A stretch of DNA of 64,000 bases from Aphidius gifuensis (lineage: Eukaryota > Arthropoda > Insecta > Hymenoptera > Braconidae): NCBI RefSeq assembly GCF_014905175.1, contig NC_057791.1:5332001-5396000 (forward strand), in the 5' to 3' direction. The notes under the pieces were generated by a model, which was not told where the DNA came from, did no database searches, and worked only from the letters and a program-made list of their open reading frames with translations. A program made the translations under genes and the position numbers. Shown here one piece after another: positions 12,755-26,150 of this stretch (positions are counted from its first letter, which is position 1; each line of letters opens with the position of its first letter).

Positions 12755-12760
12755 TTTATT
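12755..12760 (-). terminator. Poly(A) signal of the PDZ gene
   Basis: AATAAA on the minus strand, about 25 nt past the stop codon at 12786-12788. The distance is short but workable, and no competing signal lies between. Confidence 0.45.
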
Positions 12761-12785
12761 TAATGAATAATATGTTGACACAATT

Positions 12786-12871
12786 TTAAAATTCGCGGTC
12801 CACCTCATCGTCAACGTGGGAATCTACCACAGTAAGACTTTCAACTTTTGATTGAATTACAAGTGGATTGT
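12786..12871 (-). CDS. Terminal exon of the PDZ-domain protein
   Basis: An open frame of dense, well-mixed residues (NPLVIQSKVESL, then VDSHVDDEVDREF) ends in TAA at 12786-12788, with a poly(A) signal right after. The preceding exon leaves in phase 1, and an acceptor with a pyrimidine-rich approach (CCTGCCACTCTTAATGAAG, ending at 12872) enters in exactly that phase. An alternative acceptor, GTCAGATAG, would start the same frame at 12902 in phase 0. An in-frame TAG lies immediately upstream, so the exon cannot extend further. The acidic tail is solvent-exposed in character and has no known motif. Confidence 0.5.
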
Positions 12872-13837
12872 CTTCATTAAGAGTGGCAGGCATCAGCAAG
12901 CTCTATCTGACTTTATACATATATATATATATTTTGTCTTTCATCGTTGGAAAATGAGCGTCTTGGGTAGTAGCTAGATGAGAGGTAGTAGTAGCAATGG
13001 TATCTGAGTCTACTTAATTAAATTTCGCCACTCGAGACTCGGTGGTCTAAGGGCTCGTAATAATTTTCTTGGTTACTGTCTGCATTAGCAAGTACTATTT
13101 TTGCAAAATCAATATTAAAAATTTGATATATATTACATATATTTAATTGTTGCATTTATCTTTAGAAAAAAAAAAAGAAATAAATACACATTTAAAATTG
13201 AACAAGTGTTTAAGATTAAATATCAATTTTTGATTATAAATTTTAATATAAAAATTTAATTAAACTATTGAGCTTGATAGGTAGAATTCAGTCATGCATA
13301 TTTTGTAATTACATTAATAGTCAATATCCCCTCTGTCATGTTTAAACCATAAAATCGGTTTAGTAAATTATATTTAAGAATCGTGAATATTGATCGATAC
13401 AAAAATGTATACATCTAAATTTTATACACTCCCATATTGGGTGCGTCATTTTCATGGGCCAAAGGAGCCGTTCCTATATTAATATATATAAATAACCAAA
13501 CTGTATATGTACTATTGAAGTTACCTCTCATCAACATTTAACGTTGAAAATTGTCCTTCAAGCTTTCCATCATGTATATATAGGCTTTTTCAATTAAGCT
13601 ATACATTTTCACAAATATAGTCAATCGATAATTTTATTATTACATTACATAATCAGCATCAAATGTACAATTTATTTCCGGTCTTTAATTCTGATTTTGC
13701 TTTACGAAATTTTGATTTTTAGGTCATCAAAATTGATGATATATTTAAATTGAAAATCAATATGTAAATTTAAATTATATTTAAATAATTATATTTATTT
13801 TTAATTATTAATAATTTTTTTACATTAAAAATCATAC

Positions 13838-14857
13838 CATATTTCCTTGGATCTACTTGTTCGTCATGAATTTCACTTGAATAATTATCGATCACTTCTC
13901 CATAATTTTTTTTAACTGTAATTGGCACTGACTCTAGACGTTTGAATTTATGCCCAATTTTAAAAGTAGAATTTTCATCATTTGAAAAATTATCATCAAT
14001 GTTTGTCATTTGATCATCATTCCAAATATCAAACTGGTTCCATGTATCATAAATTTTATTTCGTCGTTGATATCGTTTAGTAAAAAAATCTTTTGAATCA
14101 ATTGGTTGGCTTTTTTTTTTAGAATAATCATCATTAAATTTAAATCTAACTGTTTTTTGTTGACGAAAATAACCACTTGATTCACGTGAGCTTTTATTAT
14201 CATATTCTTGAAATGCATATGTTATTGGTTGATATTTAAAAAAACTTAAAATAGCATTATCAATTTTTTTAAAATTTTCAATAATATAATCTGTTTGTAA
14301 TTTATCTTGATCAATAAAATCTTGATGATATTTTGTATGAAAATTTAATAAATTCCAATTTGATTTATGCGGTATTGCAATTGTATTGATACGTTGAAAA
14401 TCTAAACTATTAAGTTTATTGGATACATTTTCAATTTGATTAGAATTTGCAAAAGATATTGGTGGATCAAGAATAAACTTTAATTCATCTTGATGTTCAT
14501 AGTTATTATCTTTATTGTTTGTTCTATAATCTTCATTTATTGATTCAATATTAATTTTAGTATTTTTCTTTAAAATACCATTTAAATTTGTTGTTAAACA
14601 ATTATCTGATGTTTTTTTTTTTGTTTTAAACTTGAATTGTTTATCAATTCTACGTTTACGTCGCCAAGTTGTTCTTAATGCTTCTCTAATTATTAATGGT
14701 AGCTTAGCAATATGTCTCTCATGATTATTACAATCTCTTGGGATTGATATATTACGATGAATATTCTCATCAGTAAGTTTAACTACTGGTCGTTTTGTAA
14801 TTAAAAGTGGATCATAAGAAGGACTTGAAATAACACTGAATTCTGAATCATCAATGT
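13838..14857 (-). CDS. PDZ-domain protein, large disordered exon
   Basis: A 1,020-nt open stretch enters in phase 1 after GTGTCTAACAG and leaves in phase 1 at AAATATG|GTATGA. The entry phase exactly matches the exon at 16518-16586 and rebuilds an Asp codon. It encodes about 340 polar residues. A basic segment, IREALRTTWRRKRRIDKQFK, lies near the start. Repeated aromatic/charged stretches follow (YHQDFIDQDKLQTDYIIENF, KRYQRRNKIYDTWNQFDIW), and the end is EQVDPRKYG. An ATG at 14891 keeps this frame open, so an isoform starting there with NCSKCLTDIDD is possible. There is no recognisable domain. The charged, Asn-rich character matches the large protein encoded at 3.1-7.3 kb, but the two ORFs are not joinable in frame. 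Confidence 0.65.
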
Positions 14858-16517
14858 CTGTTAGACACTTTGAACAATTTAGAAATTGCATGCTTTTAAA
14901 ATAAATTTATTAATTAGCTAATAATACTTAACTAATAATAATTATTATAATATTGACTTTAAATGTAGATTTTTCTTCAACTATTATATATATTTGAAAA
15001 TTTTGAATAAAGATAGTTGGAGACTTTTAAATGTGTCAATTACGTAAGGTTTTTTCATTGGCCATTAATCAAGTTTCACATCACTGAACAGTGATCACAA
15101 ATTCTACTTAAACCCCAAAGATGCTACCAATTTCACATTCTTGAATCTACATTTTCTGGATTTAAGAATAATTCCTTTAACTTGTTCCGTTATTTTTTTT
15201 CTTTTATATACATTTTTTTTTTTGCTAACTTTTTTTTATTCTATTTGTTTTTTTATCTTTCTGTTCTTTTGCCAATGGATTGTTTTTTTTTTTTTTTTAT
15301 CTACAATTTTTCTTTAGTACTTTAGTGTTTATATACTCGTTTAAAAGTGCACTCGTCGTCGACACAACACTGAAGACAGTGAACAACTAAATGACCCTAA
15401 GTAACGCCCTGAAGACCTCGAAAAGGATTTGAGTACACACCCTGTTCTTGTACAAAAGACAGCCTATGAAGTTTTGAATGTTAAGGTGTGGTCTTTATCA
15501 TTATTATACATACACTAAAAAAATAATAAATAATCAGAATATATTACTCTATTTTTTTTTTTTATCAATCTAATTTTATATTCTTCTTTATACATTGTTG
15601 TAAAAGAAAAAAAAACCAAGAAGAAATAAAAAAAAAATTATGATACAGCTTTATTATATTTTTATGATAGTGTAAAAAAAAAAGTTTGTTGTCTTGATAA
15701 TAATATAGGTCACATTTATATAATAAAAGCCAATTGGTACTTAAGTATTTTATTGCTTAAAATTTTGACTCAAGTATCGAAACACTAAAAGCTTCTTTGG
15801 TTAAGTCGAGCTAGAGATTATATTGGTTTTCACGTAAACTTCTTAAGGCAAAGTTTCTTCTCATTGCATATACTTTGGACCCTATGGCTCTTGGCTGCTT
15901 TTTGGTGAAGTGAATTGTGTTGAAGCTTGATCAAGGGATTTGTGAACATCTTATAGATATATTAACGTGTAAAATATAATTTCATAATCTTTACTGTCAA
16001 GATGACAATCAATTTTATTCGTTAAATTAGAAACAAATCTTCTCTATTATATATTCCATAAAATTTATTATTAAAATAAATAAATCCATCAAGGTTTTAA
16101 AAAAAAAATCTATTTGAATTATATATTTTTATAAAAAATGATAATGATTTTTTTAATAAAGTCTTGAATTTATTTATCTGTGTAGACAAAAAACAATAAT
16201 AAAAAAAAAAAGCATTTTGTTTATAGCTATTTTACTTGGAGTATACACAGAAACCGTAACCTTAATCTCGTAATTTTTAAGGATGATAATCCAAGTTGAT
16301 CTTTAAAAGTATAACGTTAAGTATGACACTTGAATGTAGGTCACAAAAAGAACAACAAAAAAATAAAATAAAAATAAAAAAAAATGAGACACCAGGCTTG
16401 TGGTCGTTTTATCTTCATTCATTAAACACGACTCTTTAAACCTGGTGTTATTATTGTTAATCCTATATCAAGTATAACACTATATTAAATTCATAATTAT
16501 ACAAATTTTTTACTTAC
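14858..16517 (-). other. Intron of the PDZ gene
   Basis: AT-rich with long T runs. It is bounded by GTAAGT at 16517-16512 and the CTAACAG acceptor at 14860-14858. A mixed-GC patch at 15330-15490 (CACTCGTCGTCGACACAACACTG and neighbours, in both strands) has no supported frame. No RNA gene was seen. Confidence 0.4.
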
Positions 16518-16586
16518 CATTTCCGTTTCGTTTAGCTTCTGATGATGTCGTTCGTAACGCTGAGGTTGTTAATGTTTTCGTGCTTT
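16518..16586 (-). CDS. PDZ-domain protein, Ser/Thr-rich linker exon
   Basis: 69 nt between a perfect acceptor (TTTTTCAG) and donor (GTAAGTA). It encodes STKTLTTSALRTTSSEAK followed by RNGN, a Ser/Thr-rich linker. Entry phase 1 and exit phase 1 fit the exons on both sides. The composition suggests a flexible, probably phosphorylated segment following the PDZ domain. Confidence 0.8.
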
Positions 16587-16662
16587 CTGAAAAATAAATA
16601 TCATACAAATTGTTTTACAATTTATTTATAAATTTTTTTTTTTTTATTTAATTTATACTTAC

Positions 16663-16739
16663 TGTGGAATGTTTCAATTGATGTTTTTTCATGCAAACTA
16701 CTTTTGTATATACGTTGTTTTGGTGAACCAAGACGATCC
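16663..16739 (-). CDS. PDZ-domain protein, exon after the PDZ domain
   Basis: 77 nt between TTCTGTTATAG and GTAAGTAT. It completes the Gln codon begun in the PDZ exon and encodes DRLGSPKQRIYKSSLHEK followed by TSIETFH. The SPKQR motif right after a PDZ domain is a plausible proline-directed kinase site. Phases match on both sides. Confidence 0.85.
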
Positions 16740-17827
16740 CTATAACAGAAATAATTTTTTTAATTAAGCTAATTGTCTTTCAAATAATTTATTTATATAT
16801 TTTTCACTTGGTCAATTAATTTATAAACAAATCATTAAACAATTAGCTAAAACAGTATTTTTTTTTATATCAAAATTTATAAATAAAGTAAATATAATTG
16901 ACAATTTTTTTCAGCTAAAATATAATTATCTAAAATAAAATTTTTATAAATATGTAAAATTAAATTTAAAGCATCTGTTTAAATTTTTAACTGTAGATTA
17001 AATATATGCTTTAATCAATTAATATATACATAAAAAAAAATTATTCAATATAAATTTATTTATAATCCAAATAGACCAAATAAAAAGTTATCTGTATTTA
17101 TTGTAACCGGCTTATGTAAAGCTTCTTTTTGTCAGATAAAAAAGATAAAAAAAAAAAAAAAATTGTTTGATGATTATTATATAATTTGTTTATTGGTAAT
17201 AATTATTTGATAAATAATAATTTATCATTATTTATTTGTTATCAAATATTTATATGTATGAAAAATCTTTACAAATTCTACTTTTAGTTTAGATAGTATT
17301 TTAGAACTTAATTTGTATATTTGAAACAAGCTATTGAACATTCTTGGTAAGCCGATAAGTGCTAGGCAACGTTTCATTTTAAATTCAAATATTTATATGT
17401 GTTCATCCTATTGTATAAATAGACATTGTTAAAGCTTGTATCAAAATCAAATGTACAAAGTTTAGTGTACAATTGATCTCAACATTGATATAAAAGCACA
17501 AAGACATGTGTTTATATAGTAAAGGTGAATTTTCATTTACATTTACCCGCAAGTGACCTCAACTTCAACACTGATTTGTTAACAATTTGCGTGTATTTCC
17601 TATTTCAATTATTACTTGCATGATTTTCATTGCAATGATTAATCAAAATTCTAAAAAATATATATACACTCTTTGAAATTACATTATTATTATTTATTTA
17701 TAATTGACAAACAAATTGACAAACTTTATTTTCTTGTATTCTAATTGTTGCTTTTCATTAACTTTGTGACTTGGTAATTTTTATTTAAAAAAAAATATAT
17801 ATATAGATAGTATTTATTTTAACTTAC
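16740..17827 (-). other. Intron of the PDZ gene
   Basis: 1.09 kb of AT-rich sequence between a canonical GTAAGT donor and a TTATAG acceptor. There are no further open frames with splice signals. A patch at about 17330-17600 has mixed composition but no coding signature. Confidence 0.45.
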
Positions 17828-17979
17828 TGATTAAGGCCAAGTTTCAGTTCGTCTTTAGCGTTTTGCAAAAGTATGTGTGCTTCATTATTGGTAAGCTCTT
17901 TTGTTTTTGTTCCATTAATGCTAGTAATGAGATCACCTTCTCGAACTCCTTGTTGAGCTGCTTTACTGCCTGGATTCAC
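17828..17979 (-). CDS. PDZ-domain protein, second half of the PDZ domain
   Basis: 152 nt between TAATTACAG and GTAAGTT. It encodes VNPGSKAAQQGVREGDLI, then TSINGTKTKELTNNEAHILL, then QNAKDELKLGLN. This is the canonical PDZ run of strand C, strand D (GDxIxxING), helix B (LTNNEAHILL) and strand F (LKLGLN). Joined in phase 0 to the exon at 58450-58545 it completes a PDZ domain of about 80 residues. The PGSKAA motif after a WGFR loop is typical of the ALP/Enigma/ZASP and synaptopodin-type PDZ groups, which bind alpha-actinin or other cytoskeletal partners. Which insect gene it matches I cannot say. The conserved GC content relative to its flanks also marks it as coding. Confidence 0.92.
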
Positions 17980-19588
17980 CTGTAATTATAAATTAAATTT
18001 ACCATCAATTTTTTTTTTTTTTTTTCTATATAATACAGTATTTTCAGTAATTATATTTATTTTTTATTTTAAAAAAAAATTAATAAACAAATAAATAGAT
18101 GAATCATTTGTTTTTTAAATTTTTGAAATTTATTTTAATTAAAAGTCGAGTAAAAAGTATATTTAATATACAGTATATTAATTTTCTTATTGTTTTTATT
18201 TATTTTTTTTTGTTGAGATAAAAGAAAATATAATTATTTTTATGTTTTTAATATAACTAATGATATTAAGTAGACAGAAAAAAATATTAACAACTATCTT
18301 GTCAATTTAAAAAAAAATACAAATAATAATTTTAAAAGTAATATATATGAAATTTAATGTTATCGTAAATTGTAAAATTTATAAAAAATAAATTTGAGTA
18401 GTTTAAATTTATGCAAAATGTGTGACGCTCAGTATGATCGTATAAAAGTCTCGTAAAATAAAATATAATAATATGACAGTGAAGGTGAATCACAGAGCGT
18501 AAATCCTATATAAAATTATTATTTTTATTTATTTTTTTTCTTTGTCAAAATAGATTATTAGTTTTTATATTATTTAAAAATCAATCGTAATATTATTTAT
18601 AGCTTTTTTTTAAAATATTTTTAGTCAATTGATAATTGTATATATCGTTAAATTCTAAATTATAGTTAATTTAAATAATTAACACAATATAGCTGTTTAA
18701 TTTTAATAATTATCATGTAAATTATTATTTATTTTATGTTATTATTTTATTTATTAATATTAATTTAGTTTTATTAAACTTATTATTTAATTGAATAATG
18801 AGTGAGCCATGTGTTAGTTTCATAACTTTTAGAAAAGAAATATAAATTGCTTTAATATAAAATTTAGAAGTAAAATTTATAAAATTAAAATTATGTTTTA
18901 CATATATTTATTATTTAAATTGTTATAATTTATTGTTATAAAAATTTTTTATAATTGTATTTAATTTGATATAATTATAATTGTATTACTTTTTATTTTA
19001 TTTTACATATTAATTATCAAATAAATTTATTTAATTATCTTTAGCCATGTGTTGTCAAACTTTTTAGAGAAGCAACAGCTGATTTTATAAAATAAAATTA
19101 TTCTTATATAAAATTATCATTGTTTAAATTATAAAAAATCTTTATATAATTTATTTAATTGATATAATTACATTGGTAATTAATAATTACTAATAATTAC
19201 TAATTATCTTGGTATAGTTTTACTTGCTTTTGTTGTTTGCTTATTTTTAAAAGAAATATCTTTTGATTAATAAAATATTTAAAAATAAATAGAGTCTACA
19301 AATTAATTTTTTTCATGATAATTATTATTATTTATCAAGTTAAATTATCATTTATTTATTTACTTAGTCAATATATATATTTCTCGGTGAAAAATTAATA
19401 ATTGGCTTTGAATTAAAACTACATTTTAAAATTCATCTTTTTGTGTCAATATAAAATATATTAATTGGACGTTTAATGAAAATTGTTAAAGTTTGACTTT
19501 TATTTAAATATACTAGTGCATTAAACGATGAAAAAATTTATACAAATATATAACTATTTCATACATGTAAAGTTTTAAATATACTCAC

Positions 19589-19633
19589 AATTGTACAACG
19601 TCTTTTTTGACTCGGAGAACAAAATTTCAACAT
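19589..19633 (-). CDS. Alternative first exon giving a half-PDZ isoform
   Basis: An ATG at 19633 opens 15 codons (MLKFCSPSQKRRCTI) that end in phase 0 at a GTGAGT donor. That is exactly the phase needed to join the exon at 17828-17979, 1.6 kb downstream. Such an isoform would lack the WGFR carboxylate-binding loop of the PDZ domain. The exon ends in T before GT, which is less common, and no promoter element is obvious, though a GC-rich block lies 1.2 kb upstream. It is a plausible but unproven alternative start. Confidence 0.4.
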
Positions 19634-20839
19634 TTTAAAATATCTTGATACTGTCGTTTAAATTATTACCAACTTTTTCGTAGCATTTATTTATCAAATT
19701 TATTATTGTCATTTAATTATTGCACTATTTTCTAATTAAAAAAAATAATATAAATAAATAAAAATATAAAAGTATATATGTCAATATCAAATGAAGAATG
19801 ATATCATAATCATTTGTTTTCTTTTCTCTCTTCATAAAACTTTTTTGGGTTGGGAGTATATGTAAATTAAGGATATAAGTTTCTCATGATATAATCTGAT
19901 ACGTTTTGATCTATATCTAAACTAACGAAGGTGTGATTATGGGATAGTATATATTAAAATATCGATAATCATCAAAATGAATCAGGTTATCGAAGGAGAG
20001 TCTTGCCCATGCTTTATTATTTTTTCATTTTTCTTTTTTTTTTTTATTAAACTATCCTTTATAATAACCTATTTTCAACTAACTGACTGAAATTTTTTTT
20101 TTTTAATTTAACATATTGCTTATGTATATATTGTTTTTGTACTTTTTGTTTTTTTCGTCAATATTTTTTATATAATTTTATCGTCATAATACATCGATTG
20201 TGATTATCACTCTATATACAAATATTGATTTTATCACCGCAAAATATAATCATTTTATCTACATCCTTCAATCTTCAATTTTAATATATTATTATTTTAA
20301 ATTTGATAATAAAATATAAATATAAAATATATATTTATAAAAAACAATTATTGATAAATTTATTTTTTTAAAATTCAATAAAACAATGCAAATTTTTTTT
20401 TGATAAAAAAATACAAATATAAATGAATAAAATAAATAATGAATAAAAATATATTTGATATTCAAAATAATATATTATATTTTATATTATTTTAAAATAA
20501 TTTTGCAAATTCAACTGATGATTTAAAAAAAAAAATTATTATTCTTTTAAATCACCAGTTGAATTGATAAAATTATTTAAATTATTTTATTTTTAAAAAG
20601 TAATTATAAATAAACAAAAAGAGCGATGTTTTTTTTTGTTAAATTTTCAATTCAATTTATAAAATTATTTAAATTATATTATTTTAAAATAATGTTATAT
20701 TATATCACAAAAATTTATTGTGTAAAAAAATAATATAAAACAATAAATGAGAACAAAGATGGAAAATAAAATCCATGTGGTATAAAAAATATAAAATTTC
20801 TATTGAATAAATAAAAAAACAAAAACAAACAAACAAGAT

Positions 20840-21005
20840 ATCAGGTGCACTGCACGACAAAGTGTGTTGTTTGCTAAAGGGTGTAACACAGCTGGACACT
20901 ATTACGGGTGCCACACGAGACTGCTGGATGCATTGAAGGTTGCATCTGGGCGCCAGTCCAAGGGGATGGCGCCAGCACCACGAAAACATGACACGCGCAA
21001 GTCTC
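20840..21005 (-). promoter_or_regulatory. GC-rich island, candidate promoter or 5' UTR exon of the short isoform
   Basis: 165 bp of balanced composition in a sea of A/T, including two CTGGCGCC-type words around 20950-20975. It lies on the 5' side of the alternative start at 19633. Both strands are open over most of its length, so translation is undecidable from sequence. Position suggests a promoter or UTR for the half-PDZ transcript; an enhancer is equally possible. Confidence 0.25.
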
Positions 21006-24000
21006 TCCCTTCTTGTGACTTTAATATTTTCTTATATATATATTTTTTTTTCATAAATATTATTAGTTAATATATTTTGATTGATCCTCAAAAAAAAAAA
21101 TAAACAATATCAAATAAATGAATTGAATATTATACAGTATGTATATGACAATGATAAATTAATATTTGTAAAATCTTTTAGAAGAATTTTGTTATAATCA
21201 AAAATAAAAAAAAATGATATTTTTGTAGATCAATATACTGAAATATTTTTGAATATATATTATTTATTTTTTTGATCATTGAAAATCCTTTGAAATATAA
21301 ATTATTTATAGACTGAAACACTAGATAGAATAAAACTTTACATTTGGGAAAATCTTGTTTATATAAATATCCATCCTATGTCAATGATAATTTTTTTACT
21401 TATTCATTTTTATTTTTTTTTTATGTAGCTTGCTTATATTATTCTACTTGTATATATTTTTATTGTATATAAATTGTCAAGTTGAACACTGAATTATAAC
21501 AGATTCAATTCATAGATTTAAATCTATTTTAAATTGAATTTAGTTTGTTAATTTTATATGAAAACTTGTTCATCAGTATACCAAATCAAATGACCTTTTG
21601 TATTTTGTTTCAAAATTAATACTTGCAAGTTTAGTATATTACCGTGTATTTAAATTATATATCAGTTTATGTTATCTGATATTATTGTGTGATATTCAAA
21701 TGAGTATTTTCGTGTAACAAAGGAATTTGGACCAAGAAATTTATTAGTCCTGGAAAATTCATGAGTTTATATAAATTATAACGAAATGTGTTAAAAACTT
21801 TTGATATATTAAAAATGAAATAGGAAAATGTCATCAATAAAAGTGTTTTATAAATATAGATATGTATTGACATAACACTCTGTCAGTTCAATAATGTTTT
21901 AGGTCAGTGTGATGTCACAACTGTCTGAACGACAGTCTGAAATAGAATTTTGTGTTTTATAAATTTATTTAACAGCTTTGTATAACTTTGGTAGAATTGA
22001 GCTTTTAAATATTATATAACTTAATGGATTATCTAGTATACTTTATAAAGAAAACAATATCGAAAATATATATTTTAATTTGCACAGTTTTATTTTATAA
22101 AAAATTCAAGAGTCTGAAAAAAGTACTTGAAATAATAGACAGTAAAAAAGAAAGCTTTTTTCATTTTTTGAAATTTAATAGACAATTAAAATTTATTAAT
22201 TAAATATGTAAAAAAAAAAAACTATAAATACTGAGTCAATATTTTTTCCATAAATTTTGAATTAATAATGTTTTTTTAATATCTTGAATATTGTATAAAG
22301 ATTTTTGCAGTATTAAATTTTAAAATTTAACCTGAATATTGAATTAGGATTTAAAGAATATTCATAGATCTATTTTAACATCAATAATAATTTTTCTACT
22401 CATAAAAAAATTAAAATAAAATAAACAAATTTAATTGCCAATTAAAATAATATTTCTTTGTGATTTTAATTTAATTAATTTTGAAAATTAGCATAGTATA
22501 AACAAACAGTATCACAAATAATCTCATATATAGGTTAACCTCTAGTTTAACAGTTTAAATGGTCACAAATCTCGATAATTTTATTAACTAATTACGTTGT
22601 GTGGTAACTAAGTAAATTTTCAATTACAAATACGCCAGAACTCAAACGCATCGATAAATTTATTTTTCAACAAATATATAAATCAGTAAATAAATTTAAA
22701 AAATTTATATAAATTAATCTTGTCATATTTGGAGTCTAATAAATTAATAGATCAATATAAAAATAAAATAAAATAGTACATAAATTATTTTTACAAAAAT
22801 GAATAGTACCAAAAAAAAAAAAATTTGAATAACGCATATTTTTCCTTTTTTTTTATCAAATGATTTTCATTCAATAGTCTTGTTGAGATAAAACAAAAAA
22901 AAAAAATTATATATCTATATTAAATATGAATTCACTCATGTGCATTCAAATGCAACCGGATGTGGGATAGAGAAAATAAAAAAAAAAAAAATGAAAATCA
23001 CCCACACGGAGATTTTTCTGATGATTTTAGGATGAAAATCACGTTGTCCGGAAACGAACGTGGTAGGTGCTTGCAACATTCAAGTTGAATATATATATTT
23101 ATTGTATATATAGTTAGATGAAAAATTTAAGCACGTGACTATATATATATATAAAAATTATCCGTTTAAATTTGTCGAGCGGCAGGCTTTGTTGTATAGT
23201 TATAAGGTAGCAACTTGCAAGCAATGTGCAAAATAAGTATTTTCAGGTAATAAATTACAACATTTGTTGTATAAAAAAAATAAAAAAATGGTAAACAAAG
23301 ATTCCATCGTCATTGTATGGAATAAACACAAATATAATACCACCTGGTGATCGTTCAACAATAATTTTACTCAGCATCTTCCAGCTGAATCTACCATTTC
23401 ACTAAAAAATATTTATATATGAAAACATTGTACGAGAAGGTGAAATAAAAATTTGCATTTTTTATTCCCTCTTCAATAAATTACATTTCTTTTATTTTTC
23501 ATTTATATATATATATATATTTTTTTTTTCAAGGTTCACGTTTTTACCCTTGCCATCAAAAAACTCCCTGAGGTTGTCCCATAAGGGGATTTAAATGAAT
23601 GATTTAATAGAGAAATATTTGCAGAGTGAATAAATTCGTAAGAGTGGCAAGACTTATTTAATTTTACTTTTTTTTTTTTTTCATTTTTAAACCACAAGTA
23701 GTACTATACTGTATATAGTTGAGGGTCGTCTCATATTTGCCTCCTTATACTAAAAAAATTACAAAACATAATTCTCTTTAAATTATTTGCTTAGAATGTG
23801 CTTTTTCACTGTTTTTTTATTTATTTATTTTTAAAACTGTTTAAAAAATTTGGTGTCAAGTTTATTTTCATCATTTATTATTGTATTTTTTATTTTTCAA
23901 TATAAATGATAGTGCAGGTTTTAATTTATAATGTTAAATTAAAATATGAGTTTATTTTATTTTATGGTTCATGTCTAAACACATTTGTACATCTGAAGAT

Positions 24001-26009
24001 TCACTCGGGTTATTATTTTTACTTTGTTTTCTTTATTTTATATTAAAACTTTTTAATTTTAATTTTGAAAATTATTTTTGATAATTTAAAAGGATTCATT
24101 GTTGTGAGATTTTATTTTTATTATTGTTTTATATATTTAGACTATGTATACTAAAAATATTTTGCACTGAAATAAGTTTATTAAAAAAGTTCTGACCAAT
24201 CATTTCCGGAAAATTAATATTATTGAATAAAAATATTTTCGTTTATAAATATAAATAATGCGGAATAGGAAATGACAATTAATCAGCTAATAAAATTATT
24301 AATGAAAATTGAAAATCTAAATTGAGATGACCCTTTGAATAATTTATTTATGAAAACTTCAAAATAATTTTACATTGATCCGTGTATTTGAGTACGTACC
24401 AAACTTTTTTTTTTTTAAAATTTTTTTTTTCTTCAACTATTTCGGTTATAATTATACAGAGATATGACATTTAATTTTTTTTTCTTTTTATAAATTGATT
24501 TTTTTAGTATTTTAAGTCAAAAAAAATATTACATAGTGTGAATTTTTTTTTTAATCTACAAAAAAAAAACTTCGATAAATTTGCAATTTTGAGAATTTTT
24601 TTTTTTTTTTTATATTTGAAATTCAATTTTATAAATTCCATATTTGTACAAAAATAAAAATCAGAAATTTAATAAACAAACAATTTTTTTTGTTGGATAT
24701 AAATATGAGTTTGAAATATTATTTTTAATAAAATATAATAAATAATTAAATGGAAAAATTTTATACATGAAAAAAAAAAAAACGGAAATACTAAAAATTG
24801 AATCTTATAAAAATTCTTTCAGTCGTCAATAAAAAAAATTAATTATAAAAAATAATAAAAGTATTATGTAGAGTCAATGTACAATTATTAATTTCAAGTA
24901 TTTTTGTTAGTCGTTAATTGGTTTTTAAAACGAGAGTAACAAAAATTTGCCGGCAATATAGTGTTTAAAAAAAGTTATTACTTTGCAAGACATATTTACA
25001 TTCACGGCACTTTTCAAGTGAACAAAAAAGTATTACATGGAAATGTATTATGTATTCAGAAAATCGTTGCCTAGAACGTGTATAAATTACATCTGATACG
25101 CGTGATGGTAACTAAAATTTAACATTTACAATACAAAATTTGTATATTTAATATTTAAATTTATATAGTGTCGCTTTATTAATAATACTCGTTTTAATAT
25201 TCATCATTAATTTGTTATCCTATGTTATTGATTGTTTATTATTATTCATTAAAATTAATTATCAAAATTTATCACGAAATAAGTTCAATTTCTAACTAAC
25301 CATTTGGGGAAAAAATTAAATTAAAAATTTCTATATATCTGATCGATTGATTGTCTATTTTTTATTATTGTTTTTAAAAATTAATTATTTAAATTATTCA
25401 CAAATATAAGTTGACATTTTATAGAATCAATTGCAAAAAAAAATCAAACGAAAAAGTTTGTTTTCAAATGTGAGAGCGAATTTTGAATTATACTGCAGGT
25501 TAAAAAAATAAAAAATTTGATTTTATCTTACAAATACAGTTTTTCGTTGGATTTTTTTTTCCCATTGGAACAATCGAAATACGTGAGACAAGGAATTATT
25601 AATAACTGACTTTTACATTTTCAAAAAGACATTTTTTACTGACTTTTTCAGTGAATATTTTCACTTTGTACCTGCTGTGTTCAAGCACCACTATTTTTTA
25701 TTTCATCTTTAACATATCATTTCTTTTCTATTTTTTGTCATTTTGATTTTAGTTTTATTGTTGATTTTTTTGCGGTGTATTGTACAACAACATTTTGACA
25801 AAAGTATAGAGTACCAAGAATAACTTCACAGTCACTATAAAACATAAAGTTTTGAATTTGTTGAAAATAAAAATATATAATAAATAAAAATAACGTCAAA
25901 AAATCTACTGAAAGTATACCGACAAATTTTTACCTTCAGCACAACCACAGTTATATGTGACATTATATGACGAGAGGAGAGGAGAGATGAAAAAAAATAG
26001 AAAAAAAAA

Positions 26010-26150
26010 ATGCAGTTGTCCCACCTTTTTCTTGCGCGCACGATCGAGTATCCGGTACTCTCAAGTGTTACGTGACCGGAATCAACTTGAGTGCTAGAAT
26101 TACGTAGAAGCGTAATACACACCTGGGAAACCTACTACCCTGGAACCTTC
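26010..26150. promoter_or_regulatory. GC-richer block in the large intron
   Basis: CpG-containing sequence (CTTGCGCGCACGATCGAG, GTACTCTCAAGTG, CAACTTGAGTGC) of near-normal GC. Direct and inverted copies of TCAAGTG/CACTTGA-like words lie 25-30 bp apart. No coding frame could be supported. It is possibly an enhancer or an undetected 5' exon. Confidence 0.2.
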
